Below are positions 7,392-15,441 of a stretch of 38,066 nucleotides of DNA, piece after piece; position 1 is the stretch's first letter; each line of letters opens with the position of its first letter. Location of the stretch: the NCBI RefSeq assembly GCF_022095675.1, contig NZ_JAHYSG010000114.1:1-38066 (forward strand), written 5' to 3'. This stretch comes from Dactylosporangium sp. AC04546. Its GTDB lineage: Bacteria; Actinomycetota; Actinomycetes; Mycobacteriales; Micromonosporaceae. The translations under genes and the position numbers were made by a program. The notes beneath the pieces were generated by a model that was given only the letters and a program-made list of their open reading frames with translations, ran no database searches and was not told where the DNA came from.

Positions 7392-7580
7392 ATGTTCGCC
7401 ATCATCGCCGTCGTCCTGTTCCTCATCGCGCTGCTGCTCGACCTGTTCGGCGGGGACCTCGGGCCGGTGTTCGACATCTCGACGCTCACGCTGGCCGGGT
7501 TCCTCTGCATCGCCCTGCACCTGGCCGGCGCCGGCAGCTGGCACACCCGGTTCGGCGGGTACCGGCGGCGCCGCCGGTAA
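7392..7580 (+). CDS. Small membrane protein of unknown function
   Basis: This is a 62-aa protein with a strong ribosome site (aaggagg, 8 nt before ATG). Residues 2-18 are a hydrophobic segment (FAIIAVVLFLIALLLDLF), a middle hydrophobic stretch (LTLAGFLCIALHLAGAG) follows, and the tail is basic (YRRRRR). This gives two likely transmembrane helices with a positive C-terminus. Conserved short proteins of this shape are common in actinobacteria, but I do not recognise a function. It stands alone between the ArsR-type gene and the crotonase. Confidence 0.75.
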   Translation: MFAIIAVVLFLIALLLDLFGGDLGPVFDISTLTLAGFLCIALHLAGAGSWHTRFGGYRRRRR

Positions 7581-7604
7581 GCCACCGGGACCACACTGGA
7601 CCGC

Positions 7605-8369
7605 ATGACTGTTCGCATCGAGCGCTCCGGGCCGGTCTGGACCGTCGTCCTCGACCGCCCGGAGACGCGCAACGCCGTCGACCGCCCCACCGCCGAGGCG
7701 CTGGCGGCGGCGTTCCGTGAGTTCGACGCCGACGGGACGGCGGCCGTGGCGGTGCTGTGGGGCGCCGGCGGCACGTTCTGCTCCGGCGCCGACCTCAAGG
7801 CCGTCGCGGCCGGTGCCGGCAACCGGGTCGAGCCGGACGGCGACGGGCCACTCGGGCCGACCCGGATGGCGCTGGGCAAGCCGGTGATCGCGGCCGTGGC
7901 CGGCCACGCCGTCGCCGGCGGCCTGGAGCTGGCGATCTGGTGCGACCTGCGGGTGGTCGAGGAGGACGCGGTGTTCGGCGTCTTCTGCCGGCGCTGGGGC
8001 GTGCCGCTGATCGACGGCGGCACGGTCCGGCTGCCCCGGCTCATCGGTACCGGCCGGGCGCTCGACCTGATCCTCACCGGCCGGCCGGTCCAGGCCGACG
8101 AGGCGCTGCGCATCGGCCTGGCCGACCGCGTGGTCCCGGCCGGCACCGCGCGCGCGGCCGCCGAGGCGCTGGCCGCCCAGCTCGCCGCGCTCCCCCAGGC
8201 CTGCCTGCGCAACGACCGGGCCGCGCTGTACGCGGGGCTGGACCGACCGCTCGACGAGGCCCTCGCCGTCGAGTTCGGGTTCGGGGTCGCGTCGCTGGCC
8301 GCCGGCGCCCAGCAGGGAGCGGCCCGGTTCGCGGCCGGCGCGGGGCGCCACGGCGGCCAACCTTCGTAA
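7605..8369 (+). CDS. Crotonase/enoyl-CoA hydratase-isomerase family protein
   Basis: This is a 254-aa crotonase-fold protein acting on acyl-CoA thioesters. The two oxyanion-hole segments are visible: GGTFCSGADLKAVAAG and GHAVAGGLELAIWCD. The Glu of GGLELA corresponds to the first catalytic Glu of enoyl-CoA hydratase. In the segment FCRRWGVPLIDGGT, which normally carries the second catalytic Glu (PE), arginine stands instead, so simple hydratase activity is doubtful and another crotonase reaction is likely. The ATG at 7605 lies 24 bp after the small membrane protein. The gene is followed by dehydratase, regulator and monooxygenase genes on the same strand. Confidence 0.88.
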   Translation: MTVRIERSGPVWTVVLDRPETRNAVDRPTAEALAAAFREFDADGTAAVAVLWGAGGTFCSGADLKAVAAGAGNRVEPDGDGPLGPTRMALGKPVIAAVAGHAVAGGLELAIWCDLRVVEEDAVFGVFCRRWGVPLIDGGTVRLPRLIGTGRALDLILTGRPVQADEALRIGLADRVVPAGTARAAAEALAAQLAALPQACLRNDRAALYAGLDRPLDEALAVEFGFGVASLAAGAQQGAARFAAGAGRHGGQPS

Positions 8370-8432
8370 GGCGACGGCCAAACAGCGCCGCGCGGCCCGG
8401 GCGCATGGCAACCCGCCAGTAGGGTGTTCGGC

Positions 8433-9368
8433 GTGGACATCCCCAACCGGCAGGACATCGAGGACGCCGCGCGACGGATCGGGTCGCACGTGCGGCGCAC
8501 GCCGTCGTACGAGGTGGCGCCCGGGCTGTGGTTCAAGCTCGAGCTGCTCCAGCACAGCGGCTCGTTCAAGGCCCGCGGGGCGTTCAACCGGATTCTGTCG
8601 GCGCGCGAGGCCGGCGAGCTGACCGACGCCGGCGTCGTGGTGGCCTCGGGCGGGAACGCCGGGCTCGGGGTGGCCTACGCGGCGGCGACGCTCGGGGTGC
8701 CGGCCGAGGTCTTCGTGCCGGTGACCGCGCCCGCGACCAAGGTGGCGAAGCTGCGTGAGCTGGGCGCCGTCGTCCACCAGCACGGCCGGGAGTACGCCGA
8801 GGCCTACGCCGCCTCGACGATCCGCGTCGCCGAGACCGGGGCGCTGTTCGTGCACGCTTACGACCAGCCGGAGATCGTCGCCGGGCAGGGCACCGTCGGG
8901 CTGGAGCTGCCCGACGTCGACACGGTGCTCGTCGCGACCGGCGGGGGCGGGCTCGTCGGCGGGATCGGCGCCGCGCTCGGCGACCGCGTGCGGGTGATCG
9001 CGGTCGAGCCGGCCGGCGCCCCGACGCTGCACGCGGCGCTCGCCGCCGGCAAGCCGGTGGACGTCGCGGTGGACAGCGTGGCCGGGGACTCCCTCGGCGC
9101 CCGGCGGATCGGCACGATTCCCTTCGCGCTCGCAGTACACCATGGGATGAAAAGTCTTCTCGTGACGGACGAGGCGATCATCGAGGCGCGCCGGCGGCTG
9201 TGGGACCAGTATCGGATCGCCGTCGAGCACGGCGCGGCGGCGGCATTCGCGGCACTCGACGCCGGCGCGTACGTGCCGGACGCCGGGGAGCACGTGGCCG
9301 TGGTGCTCTGCGGGGCCAACACCGACCCGGCGACGCTGCACGCCGAGACGGCGCATGCCACCGGATGA
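8433..9368 (+). CDS. Serine/threonine dehydratase family PLP enzyme
   Basis: This is a 311-aa fold-type II PLP enzyme that deaminates serine or threonine to the 2-oxo acid. The PLP lysine is K46 in SGSFKARGAFNR. The substrate loop VVASGGNAGLGVAYA and the phosphate-binding glycine loop VATGGGGLVGGIG are in the expected order. The regulatory ACT domain of biosynthetic IlvA is absent, as in catabolic or racemase-like members. I chose GTG 8433 because agtaggg lies 8 nt before it; GTG 8424 is in frame but overlaps that site. The 3' end overlaps the following regulator gene by 14 bp. Confidence 0.9.
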   Translation: MDIPNRQDIEDAARRIGSHVRRTPSYEVAPGLWFKLELLQHSGSFKARGAFNRILSAREAGELTDAGVVVASGGNAGLGVAYAAATLGVPAEVFVPVTAPATKVAKLRELGAVVHQHGREYAEAYAASTIRVAETGALFVHAYDQPEIVAGQGTVGLELPDVDTVLVATGGGGLVGGIGAALGDRVRVIAVEPAGAPTLHAALAAGKPVDVAVDSVAGDSLGARRIGTIPFALAVHHGMKSLLVTDEAIIEARRRLWDQYRIAVEHGAAAAFAALDAGAYVPDAGEHVAVVLCGANTDPATLHAETAHATG

Positions 9369-9900
9369 CGTGTTCGAGGCGGCCCTGCGCCGGTTCCTCG
9401 ACCAGCGGCGCGTCGACATGCGCTCGCTCGCGGCCGAGCTGGGGATCGGGCGGGCCACGCTCTACCGGCGCACGGGCAGCCGCGACCAGCTGCTCGGGCA
9501 CGTGCTGTGGTACCTCACCGACCGCAACCTGCAGCGCGCGGTCCGCCACGCCGAGGGCCGGCGCGGCGCCGACCGGATCGTGGCGGTGATCGGCAACTTC
9601 CTCCACGGCGTCAACGACCAGCCCAGCCTGCGCCACTTCCTTTCCACCGAGCCGGAGGCGGCGCTGCGCATCCTGACCTCCAAGCGGGGCATCGTCCAGC
9701 CGAAGGTGGTCGCTCACCTGGAGGGGCTGATGCAGGCGGAGATCGAGGCCGGTGCGTTCGCGCCGCGCCTCGACGCGCGTACGCTCGCGTTTGTCCTGGT
9801 CCGGATCGGGGAGAGTTTCCTGTACGCGGACGCGATCGCGGACGGTGAGCCCGACGTCGACCAGGCCCTTCAGGTGATCGGGCGGTTGCTGGAGGACTGA
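9355..9900 (+). CDS. TetR-like transcriptional regulator (QsdR-type)
   Basis: This 181-aa protein has an N-terminal helix-turn-helix with RRVDMRSLAAELGIGRATLYRRTGSRDQLLG, the usual TetR recognition pattern, followed by a helical ligand domain. The C-terminal part (SLRHFLSTEPEAALRILTS through VLVRIGESFLYADAI) resembles the QsdR group of TetR-like regulators. The start overlaps the dehydratase 3' end by 14 bp, and the stop lies 1 nt before the monooxygenase start, so the three form one transcription unit. It probably senses a small hydrophobic compound processed by the neighbouring enzyme. Confidence 0.85.
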   Translation: MPPDDVFEAALRRFLDQRRVDMRSLAAELGIGRATLYRRTGSRDQLLGHVLWYLTDRNLQRAVRHAEGRRGADRIVAVIGNFLHGVNDQPSLRHFLSTEPEAALRILTSKRGIVQPKVVAHLEGLMQAEIEAGAFAPRLDARTLAFVLVRIGESFLYADAIADGEPDVDQALQVIGRLLED

Positions 9901-9901
9901 G

Positions 9902-11095
9902 ATGATCTCCACCGATGTGTGCATCGTGGGCGGCGGGCCGGCCGGGCTGGTCCTGGCGCTCCTGCTGCGCCGCCAGGGCGTGCGGGCCGTCGTGCTGGAG
10001 CAGCACGAGACGTTCCTGCGCGACTTCCGGGGCGACACCGTGCACCCCTCGACGCTGCAGCTCATGGACGAGCTCGGGCTCGGGGACCAGGTCGAGGCGC
10101 TTCCCCACCGGAAGGTGAGCCAGTTCCAGGTGCGGTACCCATCGGGAACGTTCCAACCGGCCGAGTTCTCGCGGCTGCGGACGCCGCACCCCTACGTCAT
10201 GTTCGTGCCGCAGTGGGACTTCCTGGAGCTGCTGGCGTCGGCCGGCGACCTGCCGATCCATCGGAAGTACCAGGTCACGTCGGTCCGGCGGGCGGCCGGG
10301 CGGGTCGTCGGGGTCGCCGGCGACGGGCCCGACGGGCCGTTCGAGGTGGACGCGGCGCTGACGGTCGCCTGCGACGGGCGGCATTCGGTGATACGGCGGG
10401 AGCTCGGACTACGGTCGAAGGAGTTCGGCGTCCCGATCGACGTGCTGTGGTTCCGGTTGCCCCGCCACCCGGACGACCCTGCGGGCCTGGTCGGCACCGT
10501 CGGCGACCGCCGGCTCGTGATCGGCATCGACCGGGGTGAGCACTGGCAGCTGGGGTACGTCGTGCCGAAGGACACCGACGCCGCGCTCCGCGCGCACGGC
10601 CTGGGCGCGTTCCGCGAGTCGATCGCGGAGAGCGTGCCGTGGCTGACCGACCGGGCGGCGATGCTCGCGAGCTGGGACGAGATCCGGACGCTGACCGTGC
10701 GGATGGATCGCCTGTACCGCTGGCACGTCCCCGGCTGCCTGCTCATCGGCGACGCCGCGCACGCGATGTCGCCGGTCGGCGGGGTCGGCATCAACCTGGC
10801 GATCCAGGACGCGGTGGCCGCCGCCCGGGTGATCGCGCCGGCCTTCGTGCGGGGCCGGGCGCCGACGGAGCGGGAGCTCGCCCGGGTCCAGCGCCGCCGG
10901 ACCTTCCCGACGGCAGGTACGCAGCTCGTCCAGCGGGCGCTCCAGCGGGCCGTGCTGCAGCCGGCGGTGGAGGGCCGGGCGGTCCGGCCGCCGCTGTCGC
11001 TGCGGGTACTGGACCGCTACCCACGCTTGCGGGCGCTGCCGGCCCGCGTGATCGGCGTCGGCCTGCTGCCGGAGCACGCTCCACCTCCGCGCTGA
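9902..11095 (+). CDS. FAD-dependent aromatic monooxygenase-type oxidoreductase
   Basis: This is a 397-aa class A flavoprotein monooxygenase relative. It has an N-terminal dinucleotide-binding motif (CIVGGGPAGLVLALLLRRQG), a DG-type motif (TVACDGRHSVIRRELG), and the FAD ribityl motif CLLIGDAAHAMSPVGGVGINLA. Such enzymes hydroxylate aromatic or polyketide substrates using NAD(P)H. The gene starts 1 nt after the regulator stop (TGAGATG), with GGAGG inside the regulator's last codons as ribosome site. It is the last plus-strand gene before convergent phoD. The substrate is unknown; close types are often annotated as UbiH- or tetracycline-modifying-like. Confidence 0.88.
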   Translation: MISTDVCIVGGGPAGLVLALLLRRQGVRAVVLEQHETFLRDFRGDTVHPSTLQLMDELGLGDQVEALPHRKVSQFQVRYPSGTFQPAEFSRLRTPHPYVMFVPQWDFLELLASAGDLPIHRKYQVTSVRRAAGRVVGVAGDGPDGPFEVDAALTVACDGRHSVIRRELGLRSKEFGVPIDVLWFRLPRHPDDPAGLVGTVGDRRLVIGIDRGEHWQLGYVVPKDTDAALRAHGLGAFRESIAESVPWLTDRAAMLASWDEIRTLTVRMDRLYRWHVPGCLLIGDAAHAMSPVGGVGINLAIQDAVAAARVIAPAFVRGRAPTERELARVQRRRTFPTAGTQLVQRALQRAVLQPAVEGRAVRPPLSLRVLDRYPRLRALPARVIGVGLLPEHAPPPR

Positions 11096-11178
11096 CCACT
11101 CGCCCGCACGTCGCCGCCTCACCCTCATTCGGCCCGGACCGCCTCGCCCTGTGGCGCCGCGTCGCGCGGCTCCGGCCT

Positions 11179-11198
11179 TCGGTCGGTCGACCGACCGA
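11179..11198. repeat. 20-bp perfect palindrome, TCGGTCGG core
   Basis: The sequence tcggtcggtcgaccgaccga is its own reverse complement and is followed by a further ccga unit. It lies in the 232-bp gap between the convergent monooxygenase and phoD genes. It may be part of a terminator or a protein-binding site. Confidence 0.55.
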
Positions 11199-11271
11199 CC
11201 GAACCGCACGGAGACGCCGCAGCACTCCTCTGCCTTCAGCGCAGCCGCCGTGCCCTCGCCTCGCCATGCGT

Positions 11272-11313
11272 CGATCTTGGAGGTGGGGTTCCCGAAGTGT
11301 CCCTCCAAGATCG
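11272..11313. terminator. Hairpin between convergent genes, likely bidirectional terminator or GATC-bounded palindrome
   Basis: The 12-bp perfect arms cgatcttggagg (11272-11283) and cctccaagatcg (11302-11313) flank an 18-nt centre. The hairpin lies 14 bp after the end of phoD and 177 bp after the monooxygenase. There is no T-run. The arms begin and end with GATC and contain GG/CC cores, as in the palindromes at 1198 and 19990, so it may belong to the same broad class of dispersed element. Confidence 0.6.
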
Positions 11314-11327
11314 GCGCAGGGCGCCGG

Positions 11328-12917
11328 CTACACCGCGGTCAGGCGGGAGACGCCCGTCGCCACGCGGTAGCCCTTCACGCGCGTCGCTGTGGTGTTGCGG
11401 TCCTTGCGGTCGCGGACGTGGTACCAGTCCATGCGGCAGGCCTCCGGGCGGACCTCCAGGACGCCGTAGCCGTGGCCCTCCAGTTCGGCCCACTTCACGT
11501 GCGAGTTCGCGGCCCGCACGATGCTCGCCGCGATCGGGCCGGCCCAACCCGGCGGCAGGCCGACGAAGTCGTCGACGTTGTCGCTGGTCACCGACGGTAC
11601 GACGAACTCGACAGCCGTCGGGGAGCCGACCGTCGACTTGGTCACCAGCTCGTTGGCCCACGAGGTGTGGATGTCGCCGGTGATGAAGACCGTGTCGCGG
11701 ACCGAGTTGGCCCGCAGGTGGTTGACCAGCTCGTCGCGGTCGGCGTTGTAGCCGTCCCACTGGTCGGTGTTGATCGCGAAGCCGTTCGACGGGATGCCGA
11801 GCAGCTTGCCGATCGGGCCGAGCAGCCAGGCGGGCAGGGTGCCGACGTCGACCCGGGCGATCATGTCCGGGTTGCCGACGATCTTCCACTGGGCGCCCGA
11901 GCTCGCGAGGCCCTGCTTCAGCCACGCCATCTGGCTGTCGCCGGTGATCGTGCGGGACGGGTCGTCGACGGCGGTGCCGCTGGCCTGCTGGCTTCGGTAC
12001 GAGCGAAGGTCGAGCATCGACAGCTCGGCGAGTCTGCCGAAGCGGACGCGCCGGTAGATGGCGCCGTCGGTGCCCAGGCGGACGGGCATCCACTCCGCGT
12101 ACGCCTGGCGGGCGGCCGCCACGCGGGCCGCGAACGAGCCCTCGGTCGCCGGGTCGTGGTTCTCCGCGCCGTCCGACCACATGTCGTTGGCCACCTCATG
12201 GTCGTCCCAGGTGATGATCCACGGGACGGCGGCGTGCAGGGTCTGGGCATCCGGGTCGCTCTTGTACTGCGCGTGCCGGATCCGGTAGTCGGCGAGCGTC
12301 ACGATCTCGTGGGTCGGCTGGGCCTGCCGCACCACCGTGCCGCTCGCCGCGAAGCCGCCCGACGCGTACTCGTACAGGTAGTCGCCCAGGTGCACGACGG
12401 CCTGGAGGTCGCCGCGCTGGGCCAGCAGCCGGTACGGCGCGAAGTAGCCGGCCTCCCAGTTGGAGCAGGACACCACGCCGAAGCGCAGCAGCGCGACGGC
12501 GACGTCGGTGGCCGGGGCGGTCAGCGTGCGGCCGGTCGGCGACCAGGCGCCGCCGGTGCCGAAGCGGTACCAGTACGTGGTGGCCGGCTGGAGCCCGCGC
12601 ACGTCGACCTTGACGGTGTGGTCGCGCTCCGGCCCGGTGGCCACCTGACCGCTCTGCACGACGCCCGCGAAGGCGGCGTCGGTGGCGACCTGCCACGTGA
12701 CCGTGACGGTGGGGCCGAGGCCGGAGCCGGGCTGGGCCTCCGGGGTGGGGGTGACCCGCGTCCACAGCAGGACGCCGTCCGGCAGCGGGTCGCCGGACGC
12801 CACGCCGTGGAGGAAGACGGGAGCTGCGGCGCTGGCGTCGGCGGCGACGGCCACCGCGGCCGCGGCTCCACCCGCGATGAGCAGCGAACGACGGGTGAGG
12901 GCTGCATCGACAGTCAT
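11328..12917 (-). CDS. phoD: Tat-exported PhoD-family alkaline phosphatase
   Basis: This 529-aa phosphodiesterase/phosphomonoesterase releases phosphate outside the cell. The N-terminus has a twin-arginine signal, LTRRSLLIAGGAAAA, and ends near ADASA-AAP. A PhoD N-terminal beta domain follows (FLHGVASGDPLPDGVLLWTRV). The metallophosphatase core then shows VSCSNWEAG (the Cys typical of PhoD), HLGDYLYEY, TWDDHEVANDMW and TGDIHTSW, which together carry the Fe/Ca ligands. ATG 12917 is used because the twin-arginine motif then sits at residue 9; the longer open frame is not needed. It is divergent from an OmpR-type response regulator, which may control it. Confidence 0.93.
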   Translation of the reverse strand: MTVDAALTRRSLLIAGGAAAAVAVAADASAAAPVFLHGVASGDPLPDGVLLWTRVTPTPEAQPGSGLGPTVTVTWQVATDAAFAGVVQSGQVATGPERDHTVKVDVRGLQPATTYWYRFGTGGAWSPTGRTLTAPATDVAVALLRFGVVSCSNWEAGYFAPYRLLAQRGDLQAVVHLGDYLYEYASGGFAASGTVVRQAQPTHEIVTLADYRIRHAQYKSDPDAQTLHAAVPWIITWDDHEVANDMWSDGAENHDPATEGSFAARVAAARQAYAEWMPVRLGTDGAIYRRVRFGRLAELSMLDLRSYRSQQASGTAVDDPSRTITGDSQMAWLKQGLASSGAQWKIVGNPDMIARVDVGTLPAWLLGPIGKLLGIPSNGFAINTDQWDGYNADRDELVNHLRANSVRDTVFITGDIHTSWANELVTKSTVGSPTAVEFVVPSVTSDNVDDFVGLPPGWAGPIAASIVRAANSHVKWAELEGHGYGVLEVRPEACRMDWYHVRDRKDRNTTATRVKGYRVATGVSRLTAV

Positions 12918-13040
12918 GGTTGGCAGTTGTACGCCCAACTGGTTACCGAGCAGTACCCACTCGACTCGAAGTTGCGGCGAACGGAGGATGACCGGTGGGA
13001 ACAATCCGGACATGTCGGAAGTGTCCATCGACCGCTAGTG

Positions 13041-13060
13041 CTGCCTCTTGCCTGAGGCAG
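13041..13060. promoter_or_regulatory. Inverted repeat just upstream of the response regulator gene
   Basis: The arms ctgcctc and gaggcag flank ttgcct and end 12 nt before the start codon at 13073. It may be an autoregulatory site or a short 5' hairpin. No conventional ribosome site is seen between it and the ATG. Confidence 0.4.
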
Positions 13061-13072
13061 TATTTTCATCGC

Positions 13073-13759
13073 ATGGCCACGGTGCTGCTGGTTGAGGACG
13101 ACCATGTCGTGCGGGGTGCCCTGCTGCGTTCGCTGACGGACCGGGGTCATACCGTGCACGCCGTCGGCACCGCGCTGGAGGCCCTGCGGCGCTTCGCCGC
13201 GGAGACGCCCGACCTGGTGGTGCTCGACCTCGGGCTGCCCGACCTGGACGGCGCCGACGCCCTGCGCATGCTGCGCGGCATCGCCGACACGCCGATCATC
13301 ATCGCCACCGCGCGCGACGACGAGGCGGAGATCGTCCGGCTGCTCAAAGCGGGCGCCGACGACTACATGATCAAGCCGTTCACCAGCGCCCACCTCGACG
13401 CCCGGATGACCTCCGTGCTGCGCCGCACCGGCCGGGCGAGCCGCGAGGAACCCACCGCCATCGAAGTGGGAGGCTTGCGTGTCGACATCGGCCAGCGCCA
13501 GGCGTACCTGCACGGCGAGCCGCTGACGCTGACCCGCAAAGAGTTCGACCTGCTGGCGTACCTCGCCGCCCGTCCGGGACGGGTCGTCTCACGCCGTGAG
13601 CTGTTGGAGGAGGTATGGCGGCAACCCTCAGTGGGCGAGGACCAGACGATCGACGTGCATCTGTACTGGCTACGCCGGAAACTTGGCGAGAGCGCCTCGG
13701 CGCCCAGATACCTGCACACCGTGCGGGGAGTGGGCTTCAGATTCGCGGCGCCGGGCTGA
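13073..13759 (+). CDS. OmpR-family response regulator
   Basis: This is a 228-aa response regulator. The receiver domain has the acidic pocket (VEDD), the phosphorylation site D52 in VVLDLGLPDLDG, Thr in IIATARDD and Lys in YMIKPF. The C-terminal winged helix has LTLTRKEFDLLAYLAARPG and DVHLYWLRRKLG, ending in VRGVGFRF. ATG 13073 begins directly at the receiver. It is followed at once by the sensor kinase, whose likely start overlaps the stop. It is divergent from phoD, so phosphate or envelope signals are plausible, but it is not recognisably PhoP and no PHO-box repeat was seen. Confidence 0.93.
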   Translation: MATVLLVEDDHVVRGALLRSLTDRGHTVHAVGTALEALRRFAAETPDLVVLDLGLPDLDGADALRMLRGIADTPIIIATARDDEAEIVRLLKAGADDYMIKPFTSAHLDARMTSVLRRTGRASREEPTAIEVGGLRVDIGQRQAYLHGEPLTLTRKEFDLLAYLAARPGRVVSRRELLEEVWRQPSVGEDQTIDVHLYWLRRKLGESASAPRYLHTVRGVGFRFAAPG

Positions 13760-15204
13760 GGCGAACCCTCGCCTACGTCTCGGCCGCGGTCACCGCGATG
13801 GTGGCCCTCGCCTTCCTCATCCCGCTCGGGCTCGTCGTCCAGCAGCTCGCCCGCGAGCGCGCCATCGCCGACGCCGAGCGGCAGACCGCCGTGGTCGTCG
13901 CGGTACTCACCGTGACCACGGACCCGCTCGCCATCGAGCGGGCCATCGCCAGCACCGGCGGCCCAGCGGTGACGCGCGTGTCGGTGCACAACCTGACCGA
14001 CGACGGCATCGAGATCGGCACCGGCCACTCGGCCCCGGGCGACCTGGCGCGGGCCGCCGACCAGGCGGCGCCGGTCATCGCCGAGGTCAAGGACGGCCTG
14101 TCGTACCTCGAACCGGTCGACGTCGGCTCCGGCCGCACGGCCGTGGTCGAGGTGTTCATCCCCGAGTCCGAGCTGTCCAACGGCGTGGCCGGGGCCTGGT
14201 GGGCGCTCGGCGCCGTCGCGCTCGGCCTGGTCATCGCCTCGGTCTGGGTCGCCGACCGGCTGGCCGCGAAGATCACCATGTCGGCCCGGCAGCTGGCCGG
14301 CGCCGCCTCGGCGCTCAGCGAGGGCTACCTCGACGTGCGCACCATCCCGCAGGGCCCGCGCGAGCTGGCCGAGGCGAGCTTCGCCCTCAACGTGATGGCC
14401 GATCGGATCATGGCGCTGCTGTCCAACGAGCGGGAGCTGGTCGCCGACCTGTCGCACCGGCTGCGCACCCCGCTCACCGCGCTGCGGCTGGACGCCGAGA
14501 CGCTCGACGACAGCCAGGACGCCGAGCGCATCCGCGACGCGATCGCGGCGCTCGAGGTCGAGATCGACAAGCTCATCCGGGCGATGCGCGAGCCGATCGA
14601 CGCCCACTCCCCGGCCTCCGACCGCAGCGAGCGCGGCGACGGCGCCGCGCCGACGACGGGCGGCGAGGGCTGCGATGTCGCCGAGGTGGTGCGCGACCGG
14701 ATGATGTTCTGGTCCGCGGTCGCCGGCGACCAGGAACGCGACTGCAAGGCCGTCGGCGTCGACGATCCGGCGCCGGTCACGGTCCAGAAGAGCGAGCTGG
14801 CCGCGGCGCTCGACGCGCTCATCGGCAACGTCATCCGGTACACGCCCCAGGGCGTCCCGTTCGAGGTCACGGTGACCCGCCGCGACGACGGCTACATCGT
14901 GCTGCGGGTCGAGGACGGCGGCCCGGGCATCCCCGACCCGGAGCGGGCGCTCCAGCGCGGCGAGAGCGACCAGGGCTCGACCGGCCTGGGCCTGGACATC
15001 GTCCGGCGGGTCGCGGTCGAGGGCAACGGCACGGTCAACATCGGCACGTCGGCCACCCTGGGCGGCGCGAGCGTCGTGATCGTCATGGCCGACGCCGACC
15101 CGGCGCCCAAGGAGCAGCCGACCACCTCGCGGTTCGGCCTGGTCGGTCGGCTCTCTCGCGAACCGGGTGAGAGCCGCTCCCGCTGGCGGCGGAAAAGCTC
15201 CTGA
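13756..15204 (+). CDS. Sensor histidine kinase (start codon uncertain)
   Basis: This is a membrane sensor kinase of about 482 aa partnering the response regulator. In order it has TM1 (LAYVSAAVTAMVALAFLIPL), an extracytoplasmic domain of about 120 aa, TM2 (WWALGAVALGLVIASVWVA), HAMP, HisKA with H234 in DLSHRLRTPL, and the ATPase boxes GNVIRYTPQG, EDGGPGIPD and GLGLDIVRRV. No ATG or GTG occurs in this frame near the regulator stop. I placed the start at CTG 13756 (CTGA overlap). The alternative is ATG 13615 inside the regulator gene, which follows ggaggaggt but would add 47 residues with no family resemblance. ATG 13798 would cut into TM1. Confidence 0.85.
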   Translation: MRRTLAYVSAAVTAMVALAFLIPLGLVVQQLARERAIADAERQTAVVVAVLTVTTDPLAIERAIASTGGPAVTRVSVHNLTDDGIEIGTGHSAPGDLARAADQAAPVIAEVKDGLSYLEPVDVGSGRTAVVEVFIPESELSNGVAGAWWALGAVALGLVIASVWVADRLAAKITMSARQLAGAASALSEGYLDVRTIPQGPRELAEASFALNVMADRIMALLSNERELVADLSHRLRTPLTALRLDAETLDDSQDAERIRDAIAALEVEIDKLIRAMREPIDAHSPASDRSERGDGAAPTTGGEGCDVAEVVRDRMMFWSAVAGDQERDCKAVGVDDPAPVTVQKSELAAALDALIGNVIRYTPQGVPFEVTVTRRDDGYIVLRVEDGGPGIPDPERALQRGESDQGSTGLGLDIVRRVAVEGNGTVNIGTSATLGGASVVIVMADADPAPKEQPTTSRFGLVGRLSREPGESRSRWRRKSS

Positions 15205-15441
15205 TCACGACGCCGCATAGCGCCGGGACAAGTCTCGCTTAGAACGGCCTTAATTGGGTCGTTCGGGCTGGAACGGGCGTCGACGCATCGCTATGTTCAG
15301 TTCCGTTCCCACGTGGACGGACCGGCACTCACCCGCCTTGCCACCCTCGATGGCCGGTCGTCCCCTGCGCGCGGCGGGGGCCGGTACCTCTGCCCTGTGC
15401 CGGCCCTCGCCGCGCGCCCTTTCCCTCCGGAGGAACCGAGC

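Noticed and set aside
7269..9458. 729-codon open frame on the minus strand
   Set aside because: It is antisense to the crotonase and dehydratase genes, is rich in Arg/Pro/Gly and has no recognisable domain.
12918..13072. PHO box linking the two-component system to phoD
   Set aside because: I looked for the GTTCACC-type direct repeats known from Streptomyces PhoP targets and did not find them; only a short inverted repeat is present.
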